DNA from: Pseudarthrobacter sp. NamB4
Lineage (GTDB): Bacteria > Actinomycetota > Actinomycetes > Actinomycetales > Micrococcaceae
Assembly (NCBI RefSeq): GCF_005796185.1
Contig: NZ_VAHM01000005.1
Location: 62,001-126,000 of the forward strand
Reading direction: 5' to 3'
Length of the DNA: 64,000 bases
In this document: piece after piece, positions 1 through 8,597 of the stretch
Position numbering within the stretch: the stretch's first letter is position 1
Layout: every line of letters starts with the position of its first letter
The notes under the pieces: model-generated
What the model was told of the DNA's origin: nothing
Seen by the model: only the letters and a program-made list of their open reading frames with translations
The model's database searches: none
Program-made: the position numbers and the translations under genes

Positions 1-69
1 CATAGGTTCGGGAGTGACCCGGGGGACCTGTTCGATTGCAGGTTCTGCTGCTGCGCCTTCAGCCGTCAC
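1..69 (-). CDS. Possible 5' end of a divergent gene leaving the window
   Basis: Reading leftward from a GTG at 69, 23 codons run open to the window edge and give a plausible N-terminus rich in Ala, Glu and Pro. No clear ribosome binding site precedes the GTG. Third-position GC is lower than in neighbouring genes. It lies 39 bp from the divergent moaA start. The product cannot be identified from this fragment, and it could be non-coding. Confidence 0.3.
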   Translation of the reverse strand, partial: MTAEGAAAEPAIEQVPRVTPEPM

Positions 70-96
70 GGGTGTGATGCACGCCCCAAGGTGGCG

Positions 97-102
97 TAGC
101 CT
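97..102 (+). promoter_or_regulatory. -10 box of a leaderless moaA promoter
   Basis: TAGCCT is followed by exactly 6 nt (gaattc) before the moaA ATG at 109, and there is no Shine-Dalgarno sequence. A TANNNT box 6-7 nt before the start codon implies that transcription begins at the ATG. The same arrangement recurs at about ten other genes in this window. Confidence 0.6.
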
Positions 103-108
103 GAATTC

Positions 109-1236
109 ATGAGTGTCCAGCTAGGCATGCCGCAGCCCCGGGAGGAAGCAGCCGGTGCCCTGCCGTCGGTACCCGCTGCCCGTCCCGCCGATGCTCCGCC
201 CGGGTTGGCTGACCGGTACGGCCGGCGCGCCACGGACATGCGGTTGTCCTTGACTGACAAGTGCAACCTTCGCTGCACCTACTGCATGCCGGCGGAGGGG
301 CTGGAATGGCTCTCGAAGCAAGCGGTGATGTCTGCGGAGGAGATCGTTCGGATTGTCCGGATCGGCGTTGAGCAACTGGGCGTGCGGGAACTGCGGCTGA
401 CGGGCGGAGAACCGCTGGTGCGGCACGACCTGGTGGAGATCCTCGCCGCCCTGCGCAGCAACCACCCCAGCCTTCCTGTCTCGATGACCACCAACGGCGT
501 GGGTCTGGCGAAAAAAGCCGCGGCGTTGAAGGCGGCAGGCCTCACCCGCATCAATGTTTCCCTGGACTCCCTGCACGAGGAAACCTTCACCCAACTCACG
601 CGACGGCCGTTCCTGAACCAGGTGCTGGCGGGCGTTGATGCCGCCTGGGCCGCCGGCTTGGGGCCCGTAAAGCTCAACGCCGTCCTGATGCGTGGCATCA
701 ACGACGCTGAGGCGCCGTCGCTGCTCGCCTGGGCGCTGGGGCGGGGGTACGAGCTGCGCTTCATTGAGCAGATGCCCCTTGACGCCGACCACGGCTGGAC
801 CCGCCGGAACATGATTACGGCCGCCGAAATCCGCGAGCTGCTGTCTTCTGATTTTGTCCTGAGCCCGGATCCGCGTGCGCGTGACGGCGCCCCCGCGGAG
901 CGGTTTGAAGTACGACGGCGGGCGGCAGGGTCCGCGGTTGCGTCCGGCCCGGTGCTGGGGACTGTGGGGATAATCGCCTCGGTCACGGAACCCTTCTGCT
1001 CGGACTGCCGGAGGACCAGGATAACGGCCGAAGGCAAGATCATGAGCTGCCTCTTCTCCCGGGAGGAGTTTGACCTGCTGGGCCTGCTGCGTTCGGGGGC
1101 GAGCGATGAAGCCCTCGCCAAGCGGTGGCAGGACGCCATGTGGCTCAAGCCAAAGGCCCACGGAATGGACCACGTGGGACTCGATGCTCCGGACTTCGTC
1201 CAGCCGGACCGCAGCATGAGCGCCATCGGGGGCTGA
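109..1236 (+). CDS. moaA: GTP 3',8-cyclase MoaA
   Basis: Radical SAM enzyme that makes the cyclic pyranopterin precursor pathway intermediate from GTP in molybdenum cofactor biosynthesis. The protein is 375 aa. The radical-SAM iron-sulfur motif CNLRCTYC occupies residues 52-59. The second cluster motif lies near the C-terminus (FCSDCRRTR, then a Cys in MSCLF). The protein ends in the Gly-Gly typical of MoaA. The first 35 or so residues are a non-conserved extension. The ATG at 109 is supported by the -10 box 6 nt upstream, which suggests a leaderless mRNA. moaD follows 5 bp after the stop, so the two form a short Moco operon. Identification is secure; the exact start is a reasoned choice. Confidence 0.95.
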   Translation: MSVQLGMPQPREEAAGALPSVPAARPADAPPGLADRYGRRATDMRLSLTDKCNLRCTYCMPAEGLEWLSKQAVMSAEEIVRIVRIGVEQLGVRELRLTGGEPLVRHDLVEILAALRSNHPSLPVSMTTNGVGLAKKAAALKAAGLTRINVSLDSLHEETFTQLTRRPFLNQVLAGVDAAWAAGLGPVKLNAVLMRGINDAEAPSLLAWALGRGYELRFIEQMPLDADHGWTRRNMITAAEIRELLSSDFVLSPDPRARDGAPAERFEVRRRAAGSAVASGPVLGTVGIIASVTEPFCSDCRRTRITAEGKIMSCLFSREEFDLLGLLRSGASDEALAKRWQDAMWLKPKAHGMDHVGLDAPDFVQPDRSMSAIGG

Positions 1237-1241
1237 CACCT

Positions 1242-1508
1242 ATGAACGTACGCTACTTCGCTGCCGCACGCGCTGCGGCGGGCCTGGAGGAGGAGAGCTT
1301 CGACCTGGCGCAGGGCGCTACCGTGGCCGACCTCCTGAAGACGGTCCTGTCTGTTGAGCGGCCGGAGCCTCCTGCCGGAACTCCCCCGCTGCCCCGCATC
1401 CTGTCGCGTAGCAGTTTTCTGCTCAACGAGGTGGCAGTGCGGGACCATTCGACGGTCTTGGCTCCGGACGACGTAGTGGACGTGCTGCCTCCCTTTGCGG
1501 GGGGCTAG
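1242..1508 (+). CDS. moaD: Molybdopterin synthase sulfur-carrier subunit MoaD
   Basis: Ubiquitin-like small subunit of molybdopterin synthase, 88 aa. It carries the dithiolene sulfur as a thiocarboxylate on its C-terminal glycine. The sequence begins MNVRYFAAARAAAG, typical of MoaD, has VADLL in the helix region, and ends LPPFAGG with the functional di-glycine. It starts 5 bp after the moaA stop, so it is probably co-transcribed and coupled. The large subunit MoaE and the adenylating enzyme are not in this window. Confidence 0.93.
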   Translation: MNVRYFAAARAAAGLEEESFDLAQGATVADLLKTVLSVERPEPPAGTPPLPRILSRSSFLLNEVAVRDHSTVLAPDDVVDVLPPFAGG

Positions 1509-1683
1509 GAGCACCTTTCGACGTTTGGTTCGCGCGGCCGCGTGGATTGTCGGTGCCTGCGTGGATGATGCTCGTATGAAGCAGATGATCGCGGGGGCGG
1601 CGGCCTTGGTCGGTGCCGCGACTGCTCCGGACCTCCCATCAACTGCACCCCGGAATGTCAGACCCTCCGGGGATGATGTTGGC

Positions 1684-3414
1684 ATGGAAAACAGCACGGG
1701 TCCGGGATCGGTGATGGATGGCATTGAGGCCTCTGTTGCCGGGCTCGGTGCGCTGTTTGCCGAGGATGCTGCCCTGGCCGCTGCTGACGGTGTTGCCGGG
1801 GGCAGTGTCCCTGCGATGGATAGGTTGCAGCGGGCGTACGGGATCCGGCTGGACCGGATGGCGGTGATGAGGCGGCTGGAAGCCCAGATCGCGGCGCTGA
1901 AGGCCCGGGACGCGGCCGAAGCCATCGGCCTGCAGCACGCGATGACACCGCCGGAGGCACCGGTGCAGGAGCGGACCTTCAACGAGATCTCCACGATCGA
2001 GGAAATCGCCGGGGTCCTCACGGTCAGCTCCGGGGCCGCCGCCGCGTTCGTCACCCAGGCCCGGCGGCTCTGCTCCCTGCCGCCGGCCATGGCCGCCCTC
2101 GCCGCCGGGGCCATGTCCTGGCAGCACGCCCGGATCCTCGCGGACGAAACCGAAGGCCTCAACCCGGCGGGCGCCGCAGCGCTGGTGGCACACATCCTCA
2201 ACCAGGAGGCCGCGCGCGGGTGTCCGGCGGGGGAACTGGTCCCGTCCCGGTTCCGGGCGAAGGTCCGCTCCTGGCGCGAACGCCACCACCCCGAATCAAT
2301 CGAAAAACGCCACGCCAAAAGCGTCACGGACCGGCGGGTGGAATACAGCCCGGACCGGGACGGCATGGCCTGGCTCTCCGCCTACCTCCCGGCCGACACC
2401 GCACTGGGAATCTGGAACAAAACCACTGCCATCGCCCGCGGCCAGCAAGGTCCCCAGGAAACCCGCACCCTCACCCAACTCCGCGCCGACATCATCGCCA
2501 ACACCCTTTCCACCGCCGGACACCCCGGAACCCACACCGGGACGAAGAACGGGCTGGACAGCGGCAGGCTGGGCAAGAACGGCGTGGGCAACGATGCAGA
2601 CCAGTCCCATGACGTGATCGGCATGGCCTTCCTTTCCACCGCCGCCAACGCCGCCGGCCTTGATGACAGTTGCACCCGTGCCGGCGGTTCCAGCCCCGGC
2701 ACCGGAAGGCCTGGCACTACTGTCAGCCCGGAGGATGCCCATCACGCCAGCGCAGGCCCTGCCGCCCGCCAAAGAGTCTCCCCGCCCCGCGCGGACGTGC
2801 TCGTCACCGTCCCGGTATTCTCCCTGCTCGGCCTCACCGACGAACCAGCAACCCTTGACGGCTACGGCCCCATCCCCGCCTCCATGGCCAGGACCCTCGT
2901 CGCCGGCGGCGCCGAATCTTTCTACCGGGTACTGGTCGACCCGCGGGACGGGGCACCACTGGAAATCGGCCGCACCAGCTACCGGCTCACCAAAGCAATG
3001 AAACAAGCACTGCGCCTCAGGGACGGCAAATGCACCTTCCCCGGCTGCAGCAACCACTCCCCCGACAACGAAACCGACCACCTCACAGCCTGGCACCGCG
3101 GCGGAACCACCGGGATCAGCAACCTCGCACAACTCTGCCCCAAACACCACCGCCTCAAACACCACAGCCGCTGGACACCAACACCAGCCACCAAAAACCA
3201 ACCACCCGGCTGGACCTCACCCACCGGCCGCCACTACAAAAACGAACACCACGACTGGGAACCACCACAATGGCCGGAACGGCCTGTTCCTCTGGAAGCT
3301 GACCCTGCGAAGGAAGGGAATGCCGGTAAGTTACCGGTTCAGCCATCGGCACCTCTACAGAGCGGGCGCACAGCTGCTTCGGCTGCCCCTGTTCGACACC
3401 CATCACAGCGCTGA
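1684..3414 (+). CDS. DUF222 / HNH endonuclease domain protein, cut by an in-frame stop
   Basis: DUF222-HNH proteins are abundant in Arthrobacter-like genomes and are thought to be nucleases, but their biological role is not settled. From the ATG at 1684 the protein has 576 aa. An N-terminal helical DUF222 region starts at VMDGIEAS. A C-terminal HNH/zinc module holds CTFPGC, TDHLTAWHRGG, and LCPKHHRLKH with the catalytic and metal-binding His and Cys residues. An alternative ATG at 1576 would add 36 residues. Both ATGs follow a similar GATGATGYT stretch. A TGA at 3412-3414 ends the frame, but the same frame continues with protein-like sequence to 3585 (next entry), so this copy has probably lost its C-terminus. 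Confidence 0.85.
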   Translation: MENSTGPGSVMDGIEASVAGLGALFAEDAALAAADGVAGGSVPAMDRLQRAYGIRLDRMAVMRRLEAQIAALKARDAAEAIGLQHAMTPPEAPVQERTFNEISTIEEIAGVLTVSSGAAAAFVTQARRLCSLPPAMAALAAGAMSWQHARILADETEGLNPAGAAALVAHILNQEAARGCPAGELVPSRFRAKVRSWRERHHPESIEKRHAKSVTDRRVEYSPDRDGMAWLSAYLPADTALGIWNKTTAIARGQQGPQETRTLTQLRADIIANTLSTAGHPGTHTGTKNGLDSGRLGKNGVGNDADQSHDVIGMAFLSTAANAAGLDDSCTRAGGSSPGTGRPGTTVSPEDAHHASAGPAARQRVSPPRADVLVTVPVFSLLGLTDEPATLDGYGPIPASMARTLVAGGAESFYRVLVDPRDGAPLEIGRTSYRLTKAMKQALRLRDGKCTFPGCSNHSPDNETDHLTAWHRGGTTGISNLAQLCPKHHRLKHHSRWTPTPATKNQPPGWTSPTGRHYKNEHHDWEPPQWPERPVPLEADPAKEGNAGKLPVQPSAPLQSGRTAASAAPVRHPSQR

Positions 3415-3585
3415 TGCCCCGTCCTGTTGCCGGACCCTCCGCCTGAAGAACCCGCAAGCGACAACCTCGTGCATCCCGACGATCTTCCGGCTGGGAACAG
3501 CTTGTGGGATGACTTCTACGCCATGCCCCCGAAACCTTCTGAGGACCCGCTCAACGAGCGGGATTGGGACAAGATCCAGCTCTGA
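3415..3585 (+). pseudogene. Detached C-terminal tail of the DUF222/HNH gene
   Basis: Immediately after the TGA at 3412-3414 the same reading frame stays open for 56 codons to a TGA at 3583-3585. It reads as an acidic, Pro-rich tail (PDPPPEEPASDN, then LWDDFYAMPP, ending ERDWDKIQL), unlike random translation and resembling the acidic ends of such proteins. The simplest explanation is a nonsense mutation near the 3' end of the gene. The stretch 3415-3615 holds no other gene. Confidence 0.55.
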
Positions 3586-3615
3586 CCTGCCTGTATCCGC
3601 AGCCGCTGGAACCCT

Positions 3616-4119
3616 TTAGCTCCGCTGGAACCTCGAGGTCATGAAGGGAACATACGTTGAGCCAGTCCCATCGGCCACGCCGGACTCCTGATCCGCTGCT
3701 TTGCCGCCAGGGGTGCGAAGCTCTGTCACATGGGTGAGGACATCGCCGTCGACGCTCAGCGTGTGACGGGTCCAACCGGCGGAGCCATGGCGCTCCACCC
3801 TCAGGGCACCGCCGTGCCATGTGCACCGGACGGGGGCACCCGGCGCCGGGCTCGCGTTGTCCACGTAGTACCAGAAGACGTTCCGGTGGTCCGGATCGAG
3901 AGTGAAAATCCCGTGGCCTTCGAAATGCGTCCCGTCCGGTTCAACGTGGCGGTAGCTCTGCACAACCGCCACACCGCCAGCAACCGGCCGGTAGGTCACG
4001 TCGGCTTCAACTGTGCGTTCCGGTCCCCAAGGGCCGGCGGCAAAGCGGGTACTGCCGTGCCAGTGCCCAAGGAAGCGGGCCAAGACACCCAGACCACGGA
4101 CAGGAGGGATTCCTTTCAC
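3616..4119 (-). CDS. DUF1579-like protein, probable beta-barrel ligand-binding fold
   Basis: 167 aa. The opening LARFLGHWHGSTRFAAGPWGPERTVEADVTYRPVAGG and the regular beta-strand spacing (GHGIFTLDPDHRNVFWYYVDN, CTWHGGALRVERHG) match the DUF1579/heme-binding-like small barrel proteins, whose function is unknown. The GTG start at 4119 is supported by a strong ribosome binding site, GGAGGTGAG, about 7 nt upstream. There is no signal peptide. It lies downstream of the M16 protease gene in the opposite direction from the HNH gene. No specific substrate can be assigned. Confidence 0.7.
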   Translation of the reverse strand: MKGIPPVRGLGVLARFLGHWHGSTRFAAGPWGPERTVEADVTYRPVAGGVAVVQSYRHVEPDGTHFEGHGIFTLDPDHRNVFWYYVDNASPAPGAPVRCTWHGGALRVERHGSAGWTRHTLSVDGDVLTHVTELRTPGGKAADQESGVADGTGSTYVPFMTSRFQRS

Positions 4120-4159
4120 AGTCCCTCACCTCCTGTCCCAGATCCCTGCCGCTGCGCGC

Positions 4160-5503
4160 CTAGAGCCCGAAGGTCTCCGTCTCCTCGAACGGTCCCACAA
4201 CCGTGACTGTCCTCGGCGCTGCTGCGAGCTCCGCTGCAAGGTCCTGGACCTGCTCGGCTGTAACGGCCTTGATCAACCGCAGGGTTTCGTCGATGTCCTG
4301 GTATTCACCGGAAACGAGTTCGGCCCGGCCCAGCCGTGACATCCTGGAGCCGGTGTCCTCCAAGGCCAGCACAATTCCGCCGCCCAGCTGGCCCACGGCC
4401 TTGCGGAGCTCGTCCTCGGTAATGCCGTGCTCTGCCAGCTTGTCCAGCTCAACGGCCAGCAGGTCCAGCACTTGGCGGACCTTGGACGGGGTGCACCCGG
4501 CGTACATCCCGAAGTACCCGGCATCCGCGTAGGAGGATGCGAAGGAATAGGTGGAGTAGACCAGGCCCCGCTTCTCACGGATCTCCTGGAACAGGCGCGA
4601 GGACATTCCGCCGCCCAGGACAGCATTCAGGACGCTCATGACGTAACGCCTTTCGTCCGTGGCGACGATGGTGGGGCAGCCCATGATGATGTTCGCCTGC
4701 TCCACTGCGCGTTTGACGACATGCAGACCGGCAGTGCCGGTGATGAGGGCCCGTTCGGTGGAACGGCGCTCCACCGGTGCAGCGTCCGCCTTCAGTGACC
4801 ATCCGGCAGACTCAAGGGCGTCCACTACGAGGTCGCAAACAACGTCGTGCTCCAGGCCGCCGGCGGCAGTGATGACCAACTCGTCCGGCCGGTAGTAGCG
4901 CTGGTAGTGCTCCCACACGGAGTCACGGGCCACTGCCTTGATGGCGTCCGGCGTCCCGCCAATTGGGCGCCCCAGGGGGTGACTGCCGAGGACGGCGGAC
5001 ACGAAGTGTTCATGGGCAACGTCGGTGGGGTCATCGCTGTCCATCGCGATTTCCTCCAGGATGACGTCCCTTTCCTGTTCCATCTCGGCCGGATCCAGGA
5101 CAGCGCCGGTGATCATGTCTGCGATCACGTCGATGGCCATCGGCAGGTCGGTGTCGAGGACGCGGGCGAAGTAGCAGGTGCTCTCTTTGGCGGTGGCTGC
5201 GTTGGATTCGCCGCCCACCTCATCGAAAGCGGAAGCAATTTCCAGCGCAGTGCGGCGCTTGGTCCCTTTGAAGAGGAGATGCTCCAGGAAGTGGGTGGAC
5301 CCATGCTGGCCGGGGGCCTCGTCCCGTGATCCAACACCCACCCAGAAACCGATCGTGGCGGACCTCTGCCCGGGCATCGCCTCCGTCAGCACACGCACTC
5401 CCCCGGGCAGCACCGAACGCCGGACTTCGGAACCGCCGTCGGAGCCGTGGACCAGGGTGTCGCCGCGGTGGTTCTGCTCAAGCGGCAGGGGTACAACAGT
5501 CAT
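4160..5503 (-). CDS. M16 family zinc metallopeptidase (processing-peptidase-like)
   Basis: Pitrilysin-type inverted zincin of 447 aa. The metal motif HFLEH is at residues 71-75 (HxxEH, with the first and last His as ligands and Glu as general base). The third ligand is probably a Glu in the downstream EMEQERDVILEEI helix. The C-terminal half has the usual second M16 domain (RALITGTAGLHVVKRAVEQANIIMG). The length fits bacterial M16 homologues found beside pnp in actinobacteria. The ATG at 5503 has a GAAAGG site. It is separated from pnp by a strong terminator at 5551-5583, so it probably has its own promoter or depends on readthrough. The substrate is unknown. Confidence 0.9.
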   Translation of the reverse strand: MTVVPLPLEQNHRGDTLVHGSDGGSEVRRSVLPGGVRVLTEAMPGQRSATIGFWVGVGSRDEAPGQHGSTHFLEHLLFKGTKRRTALEIASAFDEVGGESNAATAKESTCYFARVLDTDLPMAIDVIADMITGAVLDPAEMEQERDVILEEIAMDSDDPTDVAHEHFVSAVLGSHPLGRPIGGTPDAIKAVARDSVWEHYQRYYRPDELVITAAGGLEHDVVCDLVVDALESAGWSLKADAAPVERRSTERALITGTAGLHVVKRAVEQANIIMGCPTIVATDERRYVMSVLNAVLGGGMSSRLFQEIREKRGLVYSTYSFASSYADAGYFGMYAGCTPSKVRQVLDLLAVELDKLAEHGITEDELRKAVGQLGGGIVLALEDTGSRMSRLGRAELVSGEYQDIDETLRLIKAVTAEQVQDLAAELAAAPRTVTVVGPFEETETFGL

Positions 5504-5550
5504 TGAGGCCTTTCACAGGGGCAGCCGGATCTGGCTGCCATCGTAACAGC

Positions 5551-5583
5551 GGCGGGGCCGGTGGATCATCCACCGGCCCCGCC
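5551..5583 (-). terminator. Perfect 16-bp-arm hairpin downstream of pnp
   Basis: The arms GGCGGGGCCGGTGGAT and ATCCACCGGCCCCGCC flank a single central base. This palindrome sits between the pnp stop (5614) and the M16 start (5503). It has no clear U-tract, so it may act as a 3'-end stabiliser or an intrinsic terminator of the GC-rich actinobacterial kind. Confidence 0.7.
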
Positions 5584-5613
5584 GATCAGTGCTTGTGCCG
5601 GAAACCGGAACTT

Positions 5614-7875
5614 TTAGACGTCAGCGCCTTCAGCAGGTTCCGTGGTGTGAACACGCTCGGCCTCAACCTCGGCGCCTTCTTCCTCGGCAACAACCGGGGC
5701 GAGCGAGAGCTTTCCACGGTCATCGATCTTGGTGATCTCCACCTGGACCTTCTGGCCCACCGAGACAACGTCCTCGACATTGTCCACGCGCTTGCCGTTG
5801 GCCAGCTTGCGCAGCTCGGAGATGTGCAGGAGACCGTCCTTGCCCGGGGTCAGCGACACGAAGGCACCGAAGGTGGTGGTCTTGACGACCGTGCCCAGGT
5901 AGCGTTCGCCGATTTCCGGGACCTGCGGGTTGGCAATGGCGTTGATGGCGGAGCGTGCTGCCTCGGCAGACGGTCCGTCGGTGGCGCCAATGTAGACCGT
6001 GCCGTCATCCTCGATGGAGATGTCGGCGCCGGTGTCTTCCTGGATCTGGTTGATCATCTTGCCCTTGGGGCCGATGACCTCGCCGATCTTGTCCACGGGG
6101 ATCTTCACGGCGATGACGCGCGGTGCGAACTCGGAGAGCTCGTCCGGGGTGTCGATGGCCGAATCCATGACCTCGAGGATGTGCAGGCGTGCTTCGCGGG
6201 CCTGCTTCAGGGCTGCTGCCAGGACCGAGGCGGGGATGCCGTCGAGCTTGGTGTCCAGCTGAATGGCGGTGACGAACTCGGAGGTACCGGCCACCTTGAA
6301 GTCCATGTCACCGAAGGCATCTTCGGCGCCAAGGATGTCAGTCAGGGCAGCGTAGCGGGTCTGGCCGTCCACCTGGTCGGAGACCAGGCCCATGGCGATG
6401 CCGGCGACGGCGGCCTTCAGGGGCACACCGGCGTTCAGCATCGAGAGAGTGGAGGCGCAGACGGAACCCATCGACGTGGAACCGTTGGAGCCAAGGGCCT
6501 CGGACACCTGACGGATGGCGTACGGGAACTCCTCGCGGGACGGCAGCACCGGCACGAGTGCGCGCTCGGCCAGGGCACCGTGGCCGATTTCACGGCGCTT
6601 GGGCGAACCCACACGGCCGGTTTCGCCGGTGGAGTACGGCGGGAAGTTGTAGTTGTGCATGTACCGCTTGGTCTTCACCGGCGACAGCGAATCGATCTGC
6701 TGTTCCATTTTCAGCATGTTCAGCGTGGTGACACCCATGATCTGAGTCTCGCCGCGCTCGAAGATGGCGGAACCGTGGACGCGCGGCAGGACCTCGACCT
6801 CGGCGGTGAGCTGGCGGATGTCCGTCAGGCCGCGGCCGTCGATGCGGATCTGGTCCTTGAGGATGCGCTGGCGTACAACGTGCTTGGTGAGCGAGCGGAA
6901 GGCTGCCGACAGTTCCTTCTCGCGGCCTTCGAACTGGCCGGCAAGGTCCGCGAGGACCTCGTCCTTCAGGGCGTCCGCCGCGTTCTCGCGCTCCTGCTTG
7001 TCCGCAATCTGGAAGACAGCGGTCAGCTTGTCAGTGGCGGCAGATTCGACGGCGGCGTAGGCGTCCTCCTCGTAGTCCAGGAAGACCGGGAAGTCGACGG
7101 TGGGCTTGGCAGCGCGGGCAGCCAGGTCCGCCTGGGCTTCACAGAGTGCCTTGATGAATGGCTTGGCAGCCTCAAGGCCCTCGGAAACAACCTCTTCGGT
7201 GGGGGCAGTGGCGCCCTGTTCCTTGATGAGGTTCCAGGAGTTGTCGGTGGCTTCGGCTTCCACCATCATGATGGCAACGTCGTCACCGGCAATGCGGCCG
7301 GCCACCACCATGTTGAAGACGGAGTTTTCAAGCTGGGAGTGCTTGGGGAAAGCAACCCACTGTGAACCGTTTTCATCGGCAACCAGGGCAACGCGGACGC
7401 CGCCGATGGGTCCGGAGAACGGCAGGCCGGAAAGCTGCGTGGACATCGAGGAGGCGTTGATGGCCACTACGTCGTAGAGCTCGTCGGGGTTCATGGCCAG
7501 GACGGTGACGACGATCTGGACCTCGTTGCGCAGGCCCTTGATGAAGGCGGGGCGCAGCGGGCGGTCCATCAGGCGGCAGGCCAGGATGGCTTCGGTGGAC
7601 GGGCGGCCTTCGCGGCGGAAGAACGAGCCCGGGATGCGGCCGGCAGCGTACATGCGCTCTTCGACGTCGACCGTCAGCGGGAAGAAGTCAAAGCCTTCAC
7701 GCGGGTGCTTGCCGGCAGTGGTGGCGGACAGCAGTGCGGTGTCGTCGTCGATGTACACCATGGCTGCGCCGGCTGCCTGCTTGGCGAGGCGTCCGGTTTC
7801 AAAGCGGACCACGCGCTTGCCGAAACGGCCGTTGTCAATGACTGCTTCCGAGAACTGGATTTCGGGACCCTCCAA
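5614..7875 (-). CDS. pnp: Polyribonucleotide nucleotidyltransferase (PNPase)
   Basis: Phosphorolytic 3'-5' exoribonuclease and degradosome component. From the TTG at 7875 the protein has 753 aa. It contains two RNase PH-like domains (the first with [28 protein letters not shown], the second with [32 protein letters not shown]), a KH domain ([22 protein letters not shown]) and an S1 domain ([33 protein letters not shown]). The TTG is preferred because GGAGGTGA lies 5 nt before it and because conserved protein begins at [15 protein letters not shown]. An in-frame ATG at 7920 has no such site. It follows rpsO, as in many bacteria, with a long structured leader between them. Confidence 0.96.
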   Translation of the reverse strand: MEGPEIQFSEAVIDNGRFGKRVVRFETGRLAKQAAGAAMVYIDDDTALLSATTAGKHPREGFDFFPLTVDVEERMYAAGRIPGSFFRREGRPSTEAILACRLMDRPLRPAFIKGLRNEVQIVVTVLAMNPDELYDVVAINASSMSTQLSGLPFSGPIGGVRVALVADENGSQWVAFPKHSQLENSVFNMVVAGRIAGDDVAIMMVEAEATDNSWNLIKEQGATAPTEEVVSEGLEAAKPFIKALCEAQADLAARAAKPTVDFPVFLDYEEDAYAAVESAATDKLTAVFQIADKQERENAADALKDEVLADLAGQFEGREKELSAAFRSLTKHVVRQRILKDQIRIDGRGLTDIRQLTAEVEVLPRVHGSAIFERGETQIMGVTTLNMLKMEQQIDSLSPVKTKRYMHNYNFPPYSTGETGRVGSPKRREIGHGALAERALVPVLPSREEFPYAIRQVSEALGSNGSTSMGSVCASTLSMLNAGVPLKAAVAGIAMGLVSDQVDGQTRYAALTDILGAEDAFGDMDFKVAGTSEFVTAIQLDTKLDGIPASVLAAALKQAREARLHILEVMDSAIDTPDELSEFAPRVIAVKIPVDKIGEVIGPKGKMINQIQEDTGADISIEDDGTVYIGATDGPSAEAARSAINAIANPQVPEIGERYLGTVVKTTTFGAFVSLTPGKDGLLHISELRKLANGKRVDNVEDVVSVGQKVQVEITKIDDRGKLSLAPVVAEEEGAEVEAERVHTTEPAEGADV

Positions 7876-8075
7876 GAGAGTCACCTCCGTTTCTGTTTTG
7901 CGGAAGTCCAGCCGCATCAACCCAGCCCAGCATCTGTCTACTGGCCCTGCACCCGGTCATCGATCGAGACCCACGGGCCGGGGCTTCGGTCAACGAAGCC
8001 TTCCCGGGGATCACTACCGAGGACCGCGAATGCGTGATGCGGTTGATCCTCCTGTTTAGTTTTTCGTTTGAAGAA
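7876..8075 (-). ncRNA. Structured pnp leader, candidate Actino-pnp RNA
   Basis: About 200 nt between the rpsO terminator and the pnp start hold several short inverted repeats. One is GCGG-N8-CCGC, 15-20 nt before the pnp ribosome binding site. A conserved RNA structure named Actino-pnp is known upstream of actinobacterial exoribonuclease genes, and PNPase autoregulates its own leader in many bacteria. Position and structure fit, but I cannot test the covariance model here. Confidence 0.4.
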
Positions 8076-8106
8076 GGCGGCCCGTTCCATGGTGGAAAGG
8101 GCCGCC
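8076..8106 (-). terminator. rpsO terminator hairpin
   Basis: The outer arms GGCGGCCC and GGGCCGCC and the inner TTCC/GGAA pairing form a hairpin directly after the rpsO stop (8118). On the minus strand it is followed by a T-rich stretch (TTCTTC). It would separate rpsO from the pnp leader or set the level of readthrough. Confidence 0.6.
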
Positions 8107-8117
8107 CCAAAGTCCGA

Positions 8118-8387
8118 CTAGCGGCGCAGGCCGAGGCGCTCGATGAGCGAACGGTAGCGGGCGATGTCGGTCTTCTTGAGGTAGCTCAGCATGCGCTTGC
8201 GGCGACCAACCATGGCCAGCAGACCGCGCTGGGTGTGGTAGTCGTGCTTGTGCTCCTTCATGTGCTCAGTCAGATCCTTGATCCGCTGGGTCAGGACAGC
8301 AACCTGGACCTCCGGTGAACCGGTGTCGCCTTCAGCGGTTGCGTACTCCTTGATGATGGACTGCTTTACAGCGGCGTCAAGTGCCAC
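8118..8387 (-). CDS. rpsO: 30S ribosomal protein S15
   Basis: 89 aa, the normal length for S15. It is a primary rRNA-binding protein that contacts 16S rRNA helices 20-22 in the small-subunit platform. The sequence has the hallmark [17 protein letters not shown], the [19 protein letters not shown] loop and RRKRMLSYL. It starts with GTG at 8387, preceded by TAGGAG at 7 nt. It lies upstream of pnp in the same direction, the widespread rpsO-pnp arrangement. Confidence 0.98.
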   Translation of the reverse strand: MALDAAVKQSIIKEYATAEGDTGSPEVQVAVLTQRIKDLTEHMKEHKHDYHTQRGLLAMVGRRKRMLSYLKKTDIARYRSLIERLGLRR

Positions 8388-8597
8388 AATAACTCCTAGG
8401 AAATGTGCCGTGAGGGCCCAGGTCAGAAATTCACTGCCGGGTCTGCTGCCGCGGCTGATCCCGGTTGTTCGGGCCGCGCCGTACGCAACAGGAACCAGCC
8501 GCCACGGACTGCAGCCGGATCCACCGCTAAGTTTACCGGCCGCTGCCTAAAGTTGTCGAAACAGCTGTGGCTGGGTGACCCGCCCTGCCGGCGTCCG

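Noticed and set aside
279..2366. Long minus-strand open frame opposite moaA, moaD and the HNH gene
   Set aside because: Arg/Ser/Pro-rich translation antisense to clearly conserved genes; typical of high-GC shadow frames.
3283..3428. Insertion of about 140 bp flanked by CCTGTT direct repeats in the HNH gene
   Set aside because: The distance between the repeats is not a multiple of three although the frame is kept on both sides, and 6-bp repeats are expected by chance.
5326..7365. Long plus-strand open frame opposite pnp
   Set aside because: Antisense to conserved PNPase domains, with no ribosome binding site or family resemblance.
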